Positions 8,698-16,948 of a stretch of 64,000 bases of DNA are shown one piece after another. How positions within the stretch are numbered: the stretch's first letter is position 1; every line of letters begins with the position of its first letter. The DNA is from Stella humosa (GTDB lineage Bacteria > Pseudomonadota > Alphaproteobacteria > ATCC43930 > Allostellaceae): contig NZ_AP019700.1 in the NCBI RefSeq assembly GCF_006738645.1, positions 942,001 to 1,006,000 on the forward strand, in the 5' to 3' direction. Made by a program: the position numbers and the translations under genes. A model generated the notes under the pieces. It saw only the letters and a program-made list of their open reading frames with translations. It made no database searches and was not told the origin of the DNA.

Positions 8698-9621
8698 TCA
8701 TGCCTCCAGCAGGCTTTTCTTGCCGAACAGCCCGCGGGCGCGGAAGGTCACGACCAGGATCAGCAGCAGGTACATCGACAAAAGCGACCATTCGGACGCG
8801 TAGGCGCCCGTCAGCCCGACCACCATGCCGACCAGCAGGCCGGCCAGCACCGCCCCCCAGAACGAGCCGACGCCGCCCAGGACGATGACGACGAAGGCCG
8901 GCACCACGGCATCGATGCCCATGTGCGGGCGGATGCCCCAGATCGGCGCCATGATGACGCCGGCCAGGGCCGCCAGCATGGTGCCCAGCACGAAGACCCC
9001 GGCCCGCAGCTTCTTGATGTCGATGCCCATGGCCTGGACGATCTCGCCGTCATGGGCGCCCGCCTTCACCATCGCCCCGAAGCGCGTGCGCTCGACCACG
9101 ACCCAGACCAGCGCGATGGCGGCCAGCGCGAAGGCCGCCGCCCAGAAGCGATAGCGCGACCAAATGAGGTCCAGCATGAAGAACCCGCCGGTGATGTCGC
9201 GCGGCACCGGCAGGGTGTAGTCGCGCGTACCCCACAGCGCGCGGATCGCATCCTCCAGCACCATGGCAATGCCGAAGGTGAGCAGCAGTCCATAGAGCGG
9301 GTCGCGGCCATAGGTGCGGCGCATCAGCCGCTCGATCACCAGCCCCAGCGGCGCCACCAGCACGGGCGCGGCCAGGAAGGCCACGGTGTAGCGCCAGCCC
9401 AGCGGGACTGCGGCCCAGGCCTGGTTGAGGTCGGCCGGGATCGGCAGCTTTGGCGTCGCGATCGCATAGGCGAAATAGGCCCCGGCCGCGAACAGCGAGC
9501 CATGCGCCAGGTTGATCTGTTCCATCAGGCCCAGGATCAGCATGAACCCCAGCGCGATCAGCGCGAACAGCAGCCCCAGCGTCAGGCCGTTGACCAGGTG
9601 CGGAAGAAGATTGACGAGCAT
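8698..9621 (-). CDS. livH: Branched-chain amino-acid type ABC transporter permease, LivH
   Basis: Membrane permease of 307 residues from the chosen start MLVNLLPHLVNGL, which has GGAG five bases upstream; an in-frame ATG at 9663 would add a proline-rich leader with no ribosome site. The family motif GLMEQINLAHGSLFAAGAY is present near residue 50, and the cytoplasmic loop ERTRFGAMVKAGAHDGEIVQAMGID contacts the ATPases. It forms the channel together with LivM. It follows the binding-protein gene by 78 bases on the same strand. Confidence 0.9.
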   Translation of the reverse strand: MLVNLLPHLVNGLTLGLLFALIALGFMLILGLMEQINLAHGSLFAAGAYFAYAIATPKLPIPADLNQAWAAVPLGWRYTVAFLAAPVLVAPLGLVIERLMRRTYGRDPLYGLLLTFGIAMVLEDAIRALWGTRDYTLPVPRDITGGFFMLDLIWSRYRFWAAAFALAAIALVWVVVERTRFGAMVKAGAHDGEIVQAMGIDIKKLRAGVFVLGTMLAALAGVIMAPIWGIRPHMGIDAVVPAFVVIVLGGVGSFWGAVLAGLLVGMVVGLTGAYASEWSLLSMYLLLILVVTFRARGLFGKKSLLEA

Positions 9622-9699
9622 CGGCTCCACCAGTGGCGGGGCGGGCGGGCCGGGACGCCGCAAGGGGTCCCGGCCCGGTTGGTCAAGCGTGCCTGGTGG

Positions 9700-10995
9700 C
9701 TACATCTCGTAGGTCGGGACCTTGTCCATTGCCACCAGCTTGCATTTGCCGGGTGCGGCGTCGTCCAGCGCGTTGACCGGCTGGGTCTGGCTCAGGATGT
9801 CGTAGAGGTCGGTCGGGTCGCTGGGCTTGGCATTGCGCCGGGCGAGATAGATCGTCTGCTGCACCTGGTGGGTGACCGGGTCGATATAGGCGTCGAAATG
9901 CTGCATCCGCTGGGCGGCCGGCATCTTGTGGCCTTCGAGTGCCTGGATCACCTTGGCGTTGTTGGTGGACCCCACCCGCTCGACCGCCAGCAGCAGTTCG
10001 CGCGTCGCCATGTAGCCGTTGTACGAGACGTTGCCCGGCACGGGGATGGGCGACTTGGGGAAGGCGGTCTGCCAGCGCTTCACGAAGTCGTCGACGCCGG
10101 GCAGCTTCAGCTTGTGGTACCAGGTGGTGCCGAAGACGCCGAACAGGCTCTCGGGCGCGCCCCAGATGTCGGGCCAATCCTGCTGGTTGTTGATCCAGGC
10201 GGTCTTGTCCTCCAGCCGGAGGTCGGTGATCTGCTGGCGCAGCGCCTTGATGTCGTCGCCGCCGATGGCGGTCGCCACCACGTCGGGCTTCAACTGCTGC
10301 ACCTTCAGCAGGTAGGCGGTGAAGTCGCGCGTGTTCTGCGGCACCAGCAGGTTGTCGATGATCTGGGCGCCGGCCGCCTCGGCCAGCGCCTTGGTCGAGG
10401 CCGAGGTGGTGTGGCCCCAGACATAGTCGTTGGTCAGCAGCAGCCAGCGCCGGCCGATCCGCTCGACCGCGTTCTTGACGGCGGCCTTGGAGAAGTTGGT
10501 GCCGTTGCCGTCCCACACGAACTTGATGCGGGCGCAGTTCTCGCCGGCCTCGCTGGGGGCGGACGAATTGGTGTTCATGTAGATCGTGCCGTACTTGGCC
10601 GCGACCTGGGTGATGGCGTTGGCCACGCCGGAATGGACGGCACCGATCAGGAAGGCGCACTGCTCCTGGGCGATGAAGCGCTCGGCGACGCGGGTCGCGG
10701 TGGCGGGGTTGGTCTCGGTGTCGGTGGTGATCCACTCGACCTTGCGGCCCAGCACGCCGCCCTTGGCGTTGAACTCGTCGATCGCCATGCGCATGCCCAG
10801 CAGGTCGTCCTGGCCGCTGGCGCCATACTGGCCACTGGCATCGCAGGTGAGGCCGAGCTTGATCGGCTTGGCCGCCCCCTGGGCCCAGACCCGGTTGTGC
10901 TTCCACGGGCCGAAGAAGGTGCCGCCGCCGGCCAGTGCGGCCGCCATCAGACTGCCCTGCATGACCCTGCGCCGCGAGATGCGGGTGCTGCTCAT
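9700..10995 (-). CDS. Liv-type ABC transporter substrate-binding protein
   Basis: Periplasmic binding protein of 431 residues, first gene of the transporter operon. It begins MSSTRISRRRVMQGSLMAAA, a twin-arginine signal, and the mature part opens PIKLGLTCDASGQYGASGQDDLLGMRMAIDEFNAKGG, the peripheral-binding-protein type I fold of the urea/amide/branched-chain amino-acid group (broken here for length by the Gln-Asp region). A strong AGGAGGAA lies four bases before the ATG. Compared with LivJ it is long and resembles the amide/urea or aromatic-acid binders, so leucine is not assured as ligand. Confidence 0.85.
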   Translation of the reverse strand: MSSTRISRRRVMQGSLMAAALAGGGTFFGPWKHNRVWAQGAAKPIKLGLTCDASGQYGASGQDDLLGMRMAIDEFNAKGGVLGRKVEWITTDTETNPATATRVAERFIAQEQCAFLIGAVHSGVANAITQVAAKYGTIYMNTNSSAPSEAGENCARIKFVWDGNGTNFSKAAVKNAVERIGRRWLLLTNDYVWGHTTSASTKALAEAAGAQIIDNLLVPQNTRDFTAYLLKVQQLKPDVVATAIGGDDIKALRQQITDLRLEDKTAWINNQQDWPDIWGAPESLFGVFGTTWYHKLKLPGVDDFVKRWQTAFPKSPIPVPGNVSYNGYMATRELLLAVERVGSTNNAKVIQALEGHKMPAAQRMQHFDAYIDPVTHQVQQTIYLARRNAKPSDPTDLYDILSQTQPVNALDDAAPGKCKLVAMDKVPTYEM

Positions 10996-11038
10996 CGTTT
11001 CCTCCTCCGGATGGTGGTTCTAGCCGCCTTTGAAAATA

Positions 11039-11074
11039 GAATGAACATTCCAAATCTTGTTGTAAAGTGGAATG
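11039..11074. promoter_or_regulatory. GGAAT/ATTCC half-sites between the transporter and rpiR: candidate RpiR operator
   Basis: The gap between the divergent binding-protein and RpiR genes holds three related half-sites: GAATG at 11039-11043, CATTCCA at 11046-11052 and TGGAATG at 11068-11074. The outer pair forms a 7-base inverted repeat with a 15-base spacer; the first two form a tight one (GAATG-AA-CATTC). RpiR-family repressors such as IolR are known to use GGAA and TTCC half-sites, so autoregulation and control of the transporter from here is a reasonable inference. No binding data are available. Confidence 0.45.
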
Positions 11075-11098
11075 CATGATCCATGGCGATGGCGGCCG

Positions 11099-11950
11099 AT
11101 GACGATTGGGACGAGGACGGCCGGGCAGGCGGTGGCGGGGGACTACGAGGCATTGCGCGCGGCCATAGCGCAGCGGCACGCGGCCCTGCCCGGGCGCCTG
11201 CAGCAGGTGGCCGAATTCGTCCTCGACCACCCGACCGACGTGGCCCTGGCGACGGTGGCGGAGGTGGCCGAGCGCACCGGCGTGCAGCCGTCCGCCATCG
11301 TGCGGTTCGCGCGCGCGCTCGGCTTCAACGGCTTCACCGAGATGCAGCAGGTCTTCCGCTCGCGCCTCGTGGCGGGGGTGGCGCCCAGCTACAAGGCGCG
11401 CCTGGCGCGGATGAAGCGCGACGAGAAGAGCATCCTAGGCCGCCGGCCGCTGGCCGTGCTGGGCCGCTTCGTCGCCGATGGCCATTCGGCGCTCGATTCG
11501 CTGGCCCAGTCGGTGACGGAACGCGACCTGGATGCGGCCGTGGCCCTGCTGGCGCCGGCGCGCGACATCTACCTGCTGGGCCTGGGTGGATCGTATCCGG
11601 TGGCCGCCCACCTGGCCTATGTCCTGCGCAAGCTGGGCCGCCGCGTCGTCCTGCTGGACGGCATCGGCGGCGGCATCGGCGAGCAGTCGCACGCCGCCAC
11701 GGCCGAGGACGCGCTGGTCGCCATCAGCTTCCGCAGCTACTACCCGGACACGGTGCGGCTGTTCCCGGAACTGGTCGCCCGCGGCGTGCCGGCCATCGCC
11801 ATCACCGACAGCCTGCTGAGCCCGATCGCGACGGGCGCCCGCCTCGTGTTCGAACTCCAGGACATGCCCGAGGCCGCGATGCGCACGCTGGCCGCACCGC
11901 TATGCCTGGTGCAGGCGCTGGCGATCGGGCTGGACCTGGCGGCGGATTGA
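11099..11950 (+). CDS. RpiR-family transcriptional regulator (HTH plus SIS domain)
   Basis: About 283 residues. The N-terminal HTH_6 domain includes LPGRLQQVAEFVLDHPTDVALATVAEVAERTG and the recognition helix VQPSAIVRFARALGFNGFTEMQ (given in parts), and the C-terminal SIS sugar-phosphate-binding domain shows IYLLGLGGSYPVAAHLAYVL and SFRSYYPDTVRL. Such proteins bind DNA as dimers and sense a phosphorylated or small-acid ligand. It is divergent from the Liv operon and probably controls it. The start is uncertain: ATG 11072 lies inside the inverted repeat, while ATG 11099 clears it; neither has a good ribosome site. Confidence 0.82.
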   Translation: MTIGTRTAGQAVAGDYEALRAAIAQRHAALPGRLQQVAEFVLDHPTDVALATVAEVAERTGVQPSAIVRFARALGFNGFTEMQQVFRSRLVAGVAPSYKARLARMKRDEKSILGRRPLAVLGRFVADGHSALDSLAQSVTERDLDAAVALLAPARDIYLLGLGGSYPVAAHLAYVLRKLGRRVVLLDGIGGGIGEQSHAATAEDALVAISFRSYYPDTVRLFPELVARGVPAIAITDSLLSPIATGARLVFELQDMPEAAMRTLAAPLCLVQALAIGLDLAAD

Positions 11951-11966
11951 GGGACCAGGCCGACGC

Positions 11967-13637
11967 CTAGAACAGCCCCACCACGTTGCCGTCGGCGTCG
12001 AGCCCGATGCTTTCCGAGGCCGGCACGCGGGGCAAGCCCGGCATCGTCATGATGTCGCCGCACAGCGCCACGACGAAGCCGGCGCCGGCCAGCAAGCGCA
12101 GCTCGCGCACCGGGATGGTGTGGCCGGACGGCGCGCCCTTGGCGTCGGGATCGGTCGAGAAGCTGTACTGCGTCTTGGCCATGCAGACCGGCAGGTTGCC
12201 GTGGCCGCTCTTCTCCAGCTCCTGGGCGCGGGCGACGACCTTGGCCTCGGGTGCGATGCCGGCCGCGCCATAGAGGGTGGTGGCGATGGTGCGGATCTTG
12301 TCCATCAGCGGCAGGGCGTCGGGATAGAGCGGGCGGAACTTGGCCTCGCCCGATTCGGCCAGCGTCACGACGGCGCGCGCCAGGTCCTCGGCGCCCGCCC
12401 CACCATTGGCCCAGTGGGAACAGTCGAAGGCCTCGACGCCCATCTTGCGGCAGCCGGCGATGATGGCGTCCCGCTCGGCCGGGGTGTCGGTGCCGAAGCG
12501 GTTGATGGCGACCACCGGCGGCACGCCGAAGCGGCGGACGTTCTCGATATGCCGGGCGAGGTTGGCGAAGCCGGCCTCGACCGCGCCCACATTCTCGCGG
12601 GCGAGGTCCGCCTTGGCGACGCCGCCATGCATCTTCAGCGCCCGCACGGTGGCGACGATGACGGCGGCCGACGGCGACAGGCCGGCCTTGCGGCACTTGA
12701 TGTCGAAGAACTTCTCGGCCCCCAGGTCGGCGCCGAAGCCGGCCTCGGTCACGACATAGTCGGCCAGGCCCAGCGCCGTCGTCGTCGCCAGGACCGAGTT
12801 GCAGCCATGGGCGATGTTGGCGAACGGGCCGCCATGGACGAAGGCCGGGTTGTTCTCGATCGTCTGCACCAGGTTGGGCGCCAGCGCGTCCTTCAGCAGC
12901 ACGGTCATGGCGCCGTCGGCCTTCAGGTCGCCGGCCGTGATCGGCGCGCGGTCGCGGGTGGCGGCGACGACGATGCGGGCCAGGCGCTCGCGCAGGTCGT
13001 CCAGGTTGCGGGCCAGGCAGAAGATCGCCATCACCTCGGATGCCACGGTGATGTCGAACCCGTCCTCGCGCGGGTGCCCGTTGGCGACCCCGCCCAGCCC
13101 GACGATGATCTGCCGCAAGGCCCGGTCGTTCATGTCGAGCGCGCGCCGCCAGGTCACCCGCCGGCCGTCGATGCCGAGCCCATTGCCCCAATAGACATGG
13201 TTGTCGATGAGGGCGGCCAGCAGGTTGTGGGCGGCACCGATGGCGTGGAAGTCGCCGGTGAAGTGCAGGTTGATATCCTCCATCGGCACCACCTGCGCAT
13301 GGCCGCCGCCGGCCGCTCCGCCCTTCATGCCGAAGGAGGGACCGAGGCTGGGCTCGCGCAGGCAGATGGCGGCCTTCTTGCCGATGCGGTTCAGCGCGTC
13401 GCCCAGGCCGACCGTGGTGGTGGTCTTGCCCTCGCCGGCCGGCGTCGGGTTGATCGCCGTCACCAGGATCAGCTTGCCCTGGGGCTTCTTCGCCTGCTCG
13501 CCGGCCCAGGCGAGGTCGATCTTGGCCTTGTGCGGGCCATAGCGGAACAGGGCTTCCGCCGGCACGCCCAGGCGGGCGCCGATCTCCTCGATCGGCTTCA
13601 GGGTGGCGGCGCGAGCGATCTCGATGTCGGTCTTCAT
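11967..13637 (-). CDS. fhs: Formate-tetrahydrofolate ligase
   Basis: Protein of 556 residues, full length for the family, joining formate to tetrahydrofolate with ATP to give 10-formyl-THF in the cytoplasm. The P-loop [13 protein letters not shown] is at about residues 65-77, and [19 protein letters not shown], the family signature, follows near residue 95. The conserved [13 protein letters not shown] and FGTDTPAE stretches are also present. The start overlaps the stop of the dehydratase gene by ATGA, so the two are co-translated. It converges on the rpiR gene with a 16-base gap. Confidence 0.95.
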   Translation of the reverse strand: MKTDIEIARAATLKPIEEIGARLGVPAEALFRYGPHKAKIDLAWAGEQAKKPQGKLILVTAINPTPAGEGKTTTTVGLGDALNRIGKKAAICLREPSLGPSFGMKGGAAGGGHAQVVPMEDINLHFTGDFHAIGAAHNLLAALIDNHVYWGNGLGIDGRRVTWRRALDMNDRALRQIIVGLGGVANGHPREDGFDITVASEVMAIFCLARNLDDLRERLARIVVAATRDRAPITAGDLKADGAMTVLLKDALAPNLVQTIENNPAFVHGGPFANIAHGCNSVLATTTALGLADYVVTEAGFGADLGAEKFFDIKCRKAGLSPSAAVIVATVRALKMHGGVAKADLARENVGAVEAGFANLARHIENVRRFGVPPVVAINRFGTDTPAERDAIIAGCRKMGVEAFDCSHWANGGAGAEDLARAVVTLAESGEAKFRPLYPDALPLMDKIRTIATTLYGAAGIAPEAKVVARAQELEKSGHGNLPVCMAKTQYSFSTDPDAKGAPSGHTIPVRELRLLAGAGFVVALCGDIMTMPGLPRVPASESIGLDADGNVVGLF

Positions 13638-14617
13638 GGGGTGGCCTCGGCAAGGGTCGGGGCGGCGAGGATCGGGGCATAGACGGCACGGTCGACATTG
13701 CCGCCGGAAAGGATGAGGGCGACCCGCTTGCCCGCCATGCGCTGGCGCTCCTGCAGCAGGGCCGCGAGTGGGGCGGCACCCGCCCCCTCGGCGACGTTGT
13801 GGGTGTCGGTGAAGTAGTGGCGCATGGCGGCCGCGATCTCGCCGTCGTCGACGGTGACGACGCGGTCGGCGCCCTTGGCGATGATGGCGACGGCCTCGTC
13901 GACCGGCACCCGGCAGGCCATGCCGTCGGCCATCGTGTCGGCGCTGTTGGTGGACACGGCCCGGCCGGCCTTGAAGGAGAGCGCATAGGCGGGCGCCCCG
14001 GCGGCGACCACGCCCACCACCTTCGTGGCCAGCCCCAACGCGTCGCGCGCGGCGATCGTGCCGCAGATGCCCGAGCCCAGGCCGATCGGCACATAGACCG
14101 TGTCGATGTCGGCCACGGCCGCGAACAGCTCCAGGGCGTAGGTACCGACGCCCGCCACGAGGTCGTCCTGGAACGAGCGCACCATGTGCAGGCCGCGCCC
14201 GGTGGCGCTGGCGACCGCATGTTCATAGGCCGCCTGGAAGTCGTGGCCATGCTCGACCAGCTCGGCGCCGAGCGCCCGCATGGCCGCGTTCTTCTCCACG
14301 CTGTTGCCGTGCGGCACGACGACCGTGGCCTTCAGCCCGACGGCGGCCGCGGCCAGCGCGATGCTCTGCCCGTGGTTGCCGCGCGTGGCGGTGATGACGC
14401 CGACGAGGCCCGGGTTGTCGCGCTTGAGGTTGGCCATGTGGACGATGCCGCCGCGCACCTTGAAGGCGCCGACCGGCGTGTGGTTCTCGTGCTTCACCCA
14501 CACTTCGGCGCCCGCCCGGGCCGACAGCAATGGCCAGTGCACCTGCGGCGTTGCGGGGAAGACCGCGTGCACCGTCTCTGCGGCCTGCCGCAGGGCGGCC
14601 AGATCGGGAAGGGGCAT
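13634..14617 (-). CDS. Threonine/serine dehydratase (PLP-dependent)
   Basis: Fold-type II PLP enzyme of 327 residues with no C-terminal ACT domain, so the catabolic rather than the feedback-controlled biosynthetic form. The PLP lysine is Lys53 in [12 protein letters not shown]; the phosphate-binding glycine loop is [10 protein letters not shown]; the asparagine loop ATRGNHGQS is present. It probably deaminates threonine, serine or a hydroxylated analogue such as threo-3-hydroxyaspartate. Joined to formate-THF ligase by ATGA, it may supply or balance one-carbon units through serine, but that is inference. Confidence 0.85.
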   Translation of the reverse strand: MPLPDLAALRQAAETVHAVFPATPQVHWPLLSARAGAEVWVKHENHTPVGAFKVRGGIVHMANLKRDNPGLVGVITATRGNHGQSIALAAAAVGLKATVVVPHGNSVEKNAAMRALGAELVEHGHDFQAAYEHAVASATGRGLHMVRSFQDDLVAGVGTYALELFAAVADIDTVYVPIGLGSGICGTIAARDALGLATKVVGVVAAGAPAYALSFKAGRAVSTNSADTMADGMACRVPVDEAVAIIAKGADRVVTVDDGEIAAAMRHYFTDTHNVAEGAGAAPLAALLQERQRMAGKRVALILSGGNVDRAVYAPILAAPTLAEATP

Positions 14618-14655
14618 GGCGCCGGGCCTCGCTCGTGCCGCCCTCGCAGGCGGGT

Positions 14656-14691
14656 GGTGGGGAGGCGGACCCTAGCGGGCGCCTCCCCACC
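14656..14691. terminator. Perfect 12-bp hairpin downstream of the alpha-hydroxy-acid oxidase gene
   Basis: GGTGGGGAGGCG (14656-14667) and CGCCTCCCCACC (14680-14691) form a 12-base-pair stem with a 12-base loop, placed between the end of the oxidase gene (14709) and the start of the dehydratase gene (14617). There is no T run on either side, so it is a terminator-like or attenuator hairpin rather than a textbook intrinsic terminator. Confidence 0.45.
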
Positions 14692-14708
14692 CCGGCAAGG
14701 GGCGGCTG

Positions 14709-15791
14709 CTAGTAGCCTTCGCCGATCAGCGGGAAGGCGCTCAGCGCATGGGCCGGCGCCACCGGATGGGCGCGCGACAGGTGGCTGCGCGACAGCTCGC
14801 CCAGGTTGCGCGCACCCAGCAGGGCGAGTGCGATGGTGATTTCCTCGTGCAGCAGTTCCAGCACGCGCACCAGCCCTTCCTCGCCGGCGGCTGCCATGCC
14901 CAGGCCCGTCATGCGGCCGCAGCCGACGCAGTCGGCCCCCAGCGCGATCGCCTTGACGATGTCCGTGCCGCGATAGAACCCGCCATCGACGATGACGGTG
15001 GCGCGGCCCGCGACGGCCTCCACCACTTCCTCCAGCACCTCCATCGAGCCGCGGCCCTGGTCGAGCTGGCGGCCGCCATGGTTGGAGACGTAGATGCCGT
15101 TGACGCCGAGCGCCACGGCCGCCGCGGCATCCTCGCCGGTGCCGATGCCCTTCAGGATCAAGGGGATGGAATGCTTGTCCTTGAAGCGCTTCACGTTGTC
15201 CCAGTTGTAGGCGGCCTGCCAGTCCATGCCGGTCGCGGCCTGGCGCCACGGCTTCACGAAGCGGTTGGCGAGGTCGCGCTCGCGCCTGGAATAGTGGGCG
15301 GTGTCGACCGTGACGGCGAAGGCGAAGTAGCCCTGGTCGATGGCGCGCTTCACATAGTCGTCCTCGAAGGCGTTGTCGCCGCGGACATAGAGCTGGAAGA
15401 TGCGCGGCGCGTCCGGCCCGGCGGCGGCGACCGCCTCCAGCCCCGGGTTGCAGACCGAGCTCAGCATCAGGGGCGCGTTGGCGCGGCCTGCTGCCTTGGC
15501 TGCCGTCGCCCCGCCGCCCGCCTCGAAGGACTCGAGCGAGCCGATCGGCGCCATCATCACCGGCATCGCGATCTTGCGCCCGAACAGGGTCGTGCTGGTG
15601 TCGATCGCCGTCACGTCGCGCAGCACGCGCGGGCGGAAGGCCCAGTTGTCGATCGCCTGGCGGTTGCGGCGGAACGTCGTCTCCGTCTCGGTCGCGCCCA
15701 TCAGATAATCCCAGCGGCCCTTGTCCAGGCGCTCGCGCGCGGCCTTGACGATCTCGTGCAGGGTCAGGAATTCCTCGGCTGCGTCAGCCAT
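14709..15791 (-). CDS. FMN-dependent alpha-hydroxy-acid oxidase/dehydrogenase
   Basis: TIM-barrel flavoprotein of 360 residues of the glycolate oxidase / L-lactate dehydrogenase family. It has the N-terminal FRRNRQAIDNWAFRPRVL, the FMN-contact MMAPIGSLESF, and the active-site loop GIYVSNHGGRQLDQGRGSM with the proton-abstracting His; the second FMN phosphate site is VDGGFYRGTDIVKAIALGA. No membrane anchor is seen, so it is soluble. Substrates may be lactate, glycolate or a longer 2-hydroxy acid. The start at 15791 gives the standard N-terminus (MADAAEEFLTLHEIVKAA). Confidence 0.87.
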   Translation of the reverse strand: MADAAEEFLTLHEIVKAARERLDKGRWDYLMGATETETTFRRNRQAIDNWAFRPRVLRDVTAIDTSTTLFGRKIAMPVMMAPIGSLESFEAGGGATAAKAAGRANAPLMLSSVCNPGLEAVAAAGPDAPRIFQLYVRGDNAFEDDYVKRAIDQGYFAFAVTVDTAHYSRRERDLANRFVKPWRQAATGMDWQAAYNWDNVKRFKDKHSIPLILKGIGTGEDAAAAVALGVNGIYVSNHGGRQLDQGRGSMEVLEEVVEAVAGRATVIVDGGFYRGTDIVKAIALGADCVGCGRMTGLGMAAAGEEGLVRVLELLHEEITIALALLGARNLGELSRSHLSRAHPVAPAHALSAFPLIGEGY

Positions 15792-15919
15792 GGCGGGGTC
15801 TCCGGGTCTGTCGGTGGGGATCGTGGGGAATGCCGGGGTCGAGCCTAGCACCGCCGGGGGCGCTGGCGAACGGAACAATGCATCATCCGCGCGGATGCGG
15901 CACTGGAGGCCCGCCTGCC

Positions 15920-16708
15920 CTACAATTTCTCGGCTGCCACGAACAGCACCAGCGGCGCAAAGGCCCGCTGCAGCCGCAGCCCTCCCATGGCGGCGGCCAT
16001 GGCCTCGGTCGGCCGCGGCTCGGCGATGGCGCGGATGCGGAATCCGGCGCCCGCCACGGCGTTGACGTAGTTTTCCAGCCGAAGCTGGAAGCGCGGCACC
16101 TCCATGTGCTGCGGCCTGCTGCCGTCGCGGTTGGGCGTCGACAGGTGCTCGGCATGGGGACGCTCGTCCCAGTAGTCGGTGACGAGGACGCCGCGGACCT
16201 CGCCCTTGCCGTTCCGGGCCCAGCCGGCGCCGTGCCGCCAGAAGGCCGGGTGCAGGACGCTGAAATGCAGCGTGCCGCCGGGCCGCAGGATGCGATGGGC
16301 GGCGCGCATGGCGGCGGGCAGGTCCGGCCCGTCCATCAGCGCCATCATCGAGACGGCATGGTCGAAGGCGCCGTCGGCGAATTGGGAAAGGTCGGTGAAG
16401 GAATCGAGGCGGTAGTCGATGCCGAGCGGCTCGGCCGCCTCGCGCGCGCGGGCGGCCTCGATCATGCGTCGCGCCAGGTCGATGCCGGTCATGCGTGCGC
16501 CCATGCGCGCCAGGAGGCGGGTCGTCCGCCCCTCGCCGCAGCCGAGGTCGATGACGGGGCCACGGCCGAGCGGCGCCAGGAACTGCACGAAGGCCGGCTC
16601 GATGAACAGGCTGCGCATCCGGTCCTGGTCGCCGCCGGCATAGGCGATCCATGCGGCCGACTGGTCGTTCCAGGCGGCGGCGACGTCGGCCTCGGACAGC
16701 GTGTTCAT
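15920..16708 (-). CDS. Class I SAM-dependent methyltransferase
   Basis: Protein of 262 residues with the SAM-binding motif I VIDLGCGEGRTTRLLA, motif II with acidic residue at GIDLARRMIEAARA and motif IV around FDHAVSMMALMDGPD, typical of Rossmann-like UbiE/Methyltransf_11 enzymes. The C-terminal half (HPAFWRHGAGWARNG) is family-specific; the acceptor substrate is unknown. A GAGGGG site precedes the ATG. It is the last chromosomal protein gene before the interrupted tRNA. Confidence 0.82.
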   Translation of the reverse strand: MNTLSEADVAAAWNDQSAAWIAYAGGDQDRMRSLFIEPAFVQFLAPLGRGPVIDLGCGEGRTTRLLARMGARMTGIDLARRMIEAARAREAAEPLGIDYRLDSFTDLSQFADGAFDHAVSMMALMDGPDLPAAMRAAHRILRPGGTLHFSVLHPAFWRHGAGWARNGKGEVRGVLVTDYWDERPHAEHLSTPNRDGSRPQHMEVPRFQLRLENYVNAVAGAGFRIRAIAEPRPTEAMAAAMGGLRLQRAFAPLVLFVAAEKL

Positions 16709-16813
16709 GCGGGCACCCCTCGACGAATGCCATTATCGCCCGGCCGGGCGGATTGCGAGGGCAATCTTGACAGGACCCCGGAAACCCCCGAAAACCCGGC
16801 CTTCGCTGGCGTC

Positions 16814-16860
16814 CGGGGCGTAGCTCAGCCTGGTAGAGTGCTTGCTTTGGGAGCAAGATG
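16814..16860 (+). tRNA. tRNA-Pro(TGG), 5' part only, interrupted by prophage integration
   Basis: The 47 bases match the 5' part of a bacterial proline tRNA: acceptor strand CGGGGCG, D arm AGCTCAGCCTGGTAGAG, and anticodon arm CTTGC-TTTGGGA-GCAAG with anticodon TGG at 16848-16850. After AAGATG the expected variable loop end, T arm (GGTTCGA core) and 3' acceptor strand are missing and AT-rich sequence begins. This copy cannot make a functional tRNA; a complete gene is presumably re-formed at the far prophage end or supplied by a second locus. Confidence 0.85.
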
Positions 16861-16862
16861 CC
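16841..16862. other. Candidate left attachment site (attL) in the tRNA-Pro anticodon arm
   Basis: Sequence agrees with tRNA-Pro up to about 16860 and then departs abruptly. The core recombination sequence should therefore lie in or next to the anticodon arm, a known sub-site for tyrosine recombinases. The integrase gene is 1.3 kb inward. The matching attR is not in the window, so the core cannot be delimited by comparing the two copies. Confidence 0.6.
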
Positions 16863-16889
16863 CAGCAACAAAAAAACAATTAAATTCAA

Positions 16890-16926
16890 GGTGTTAGCGA
16901 CGCCACCGGCATCGCTAACACCTTTT
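16890..16926. terminator. Bidirectional intrinsic terminator at the prophage edge
   Basis: GGTGTTAGCGA (16890-16900) and TCGCTAACACC (16912-16922) make a perfect 11-bp stem with an 11-base loop, followed by TTTT on the plus strand. On the minus strand the stem is followed by an AT-rich stretch ending in seven Ts. It would stop transcription of the lectin gene (ending 16949) and also read-through from the host tRNA side. Confidence 0.75.
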
Positions 16927-16948
16927 GTGTGTCAGTCGTTGAGTAGAG

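Noticed and set aside
8632-11079. 815-residue plus-strand frame opposite livH and the binding protein
   Set aside because: It is a shadow of the transporter genes, full of His/Gln/Arg runs and without a ribosome site.
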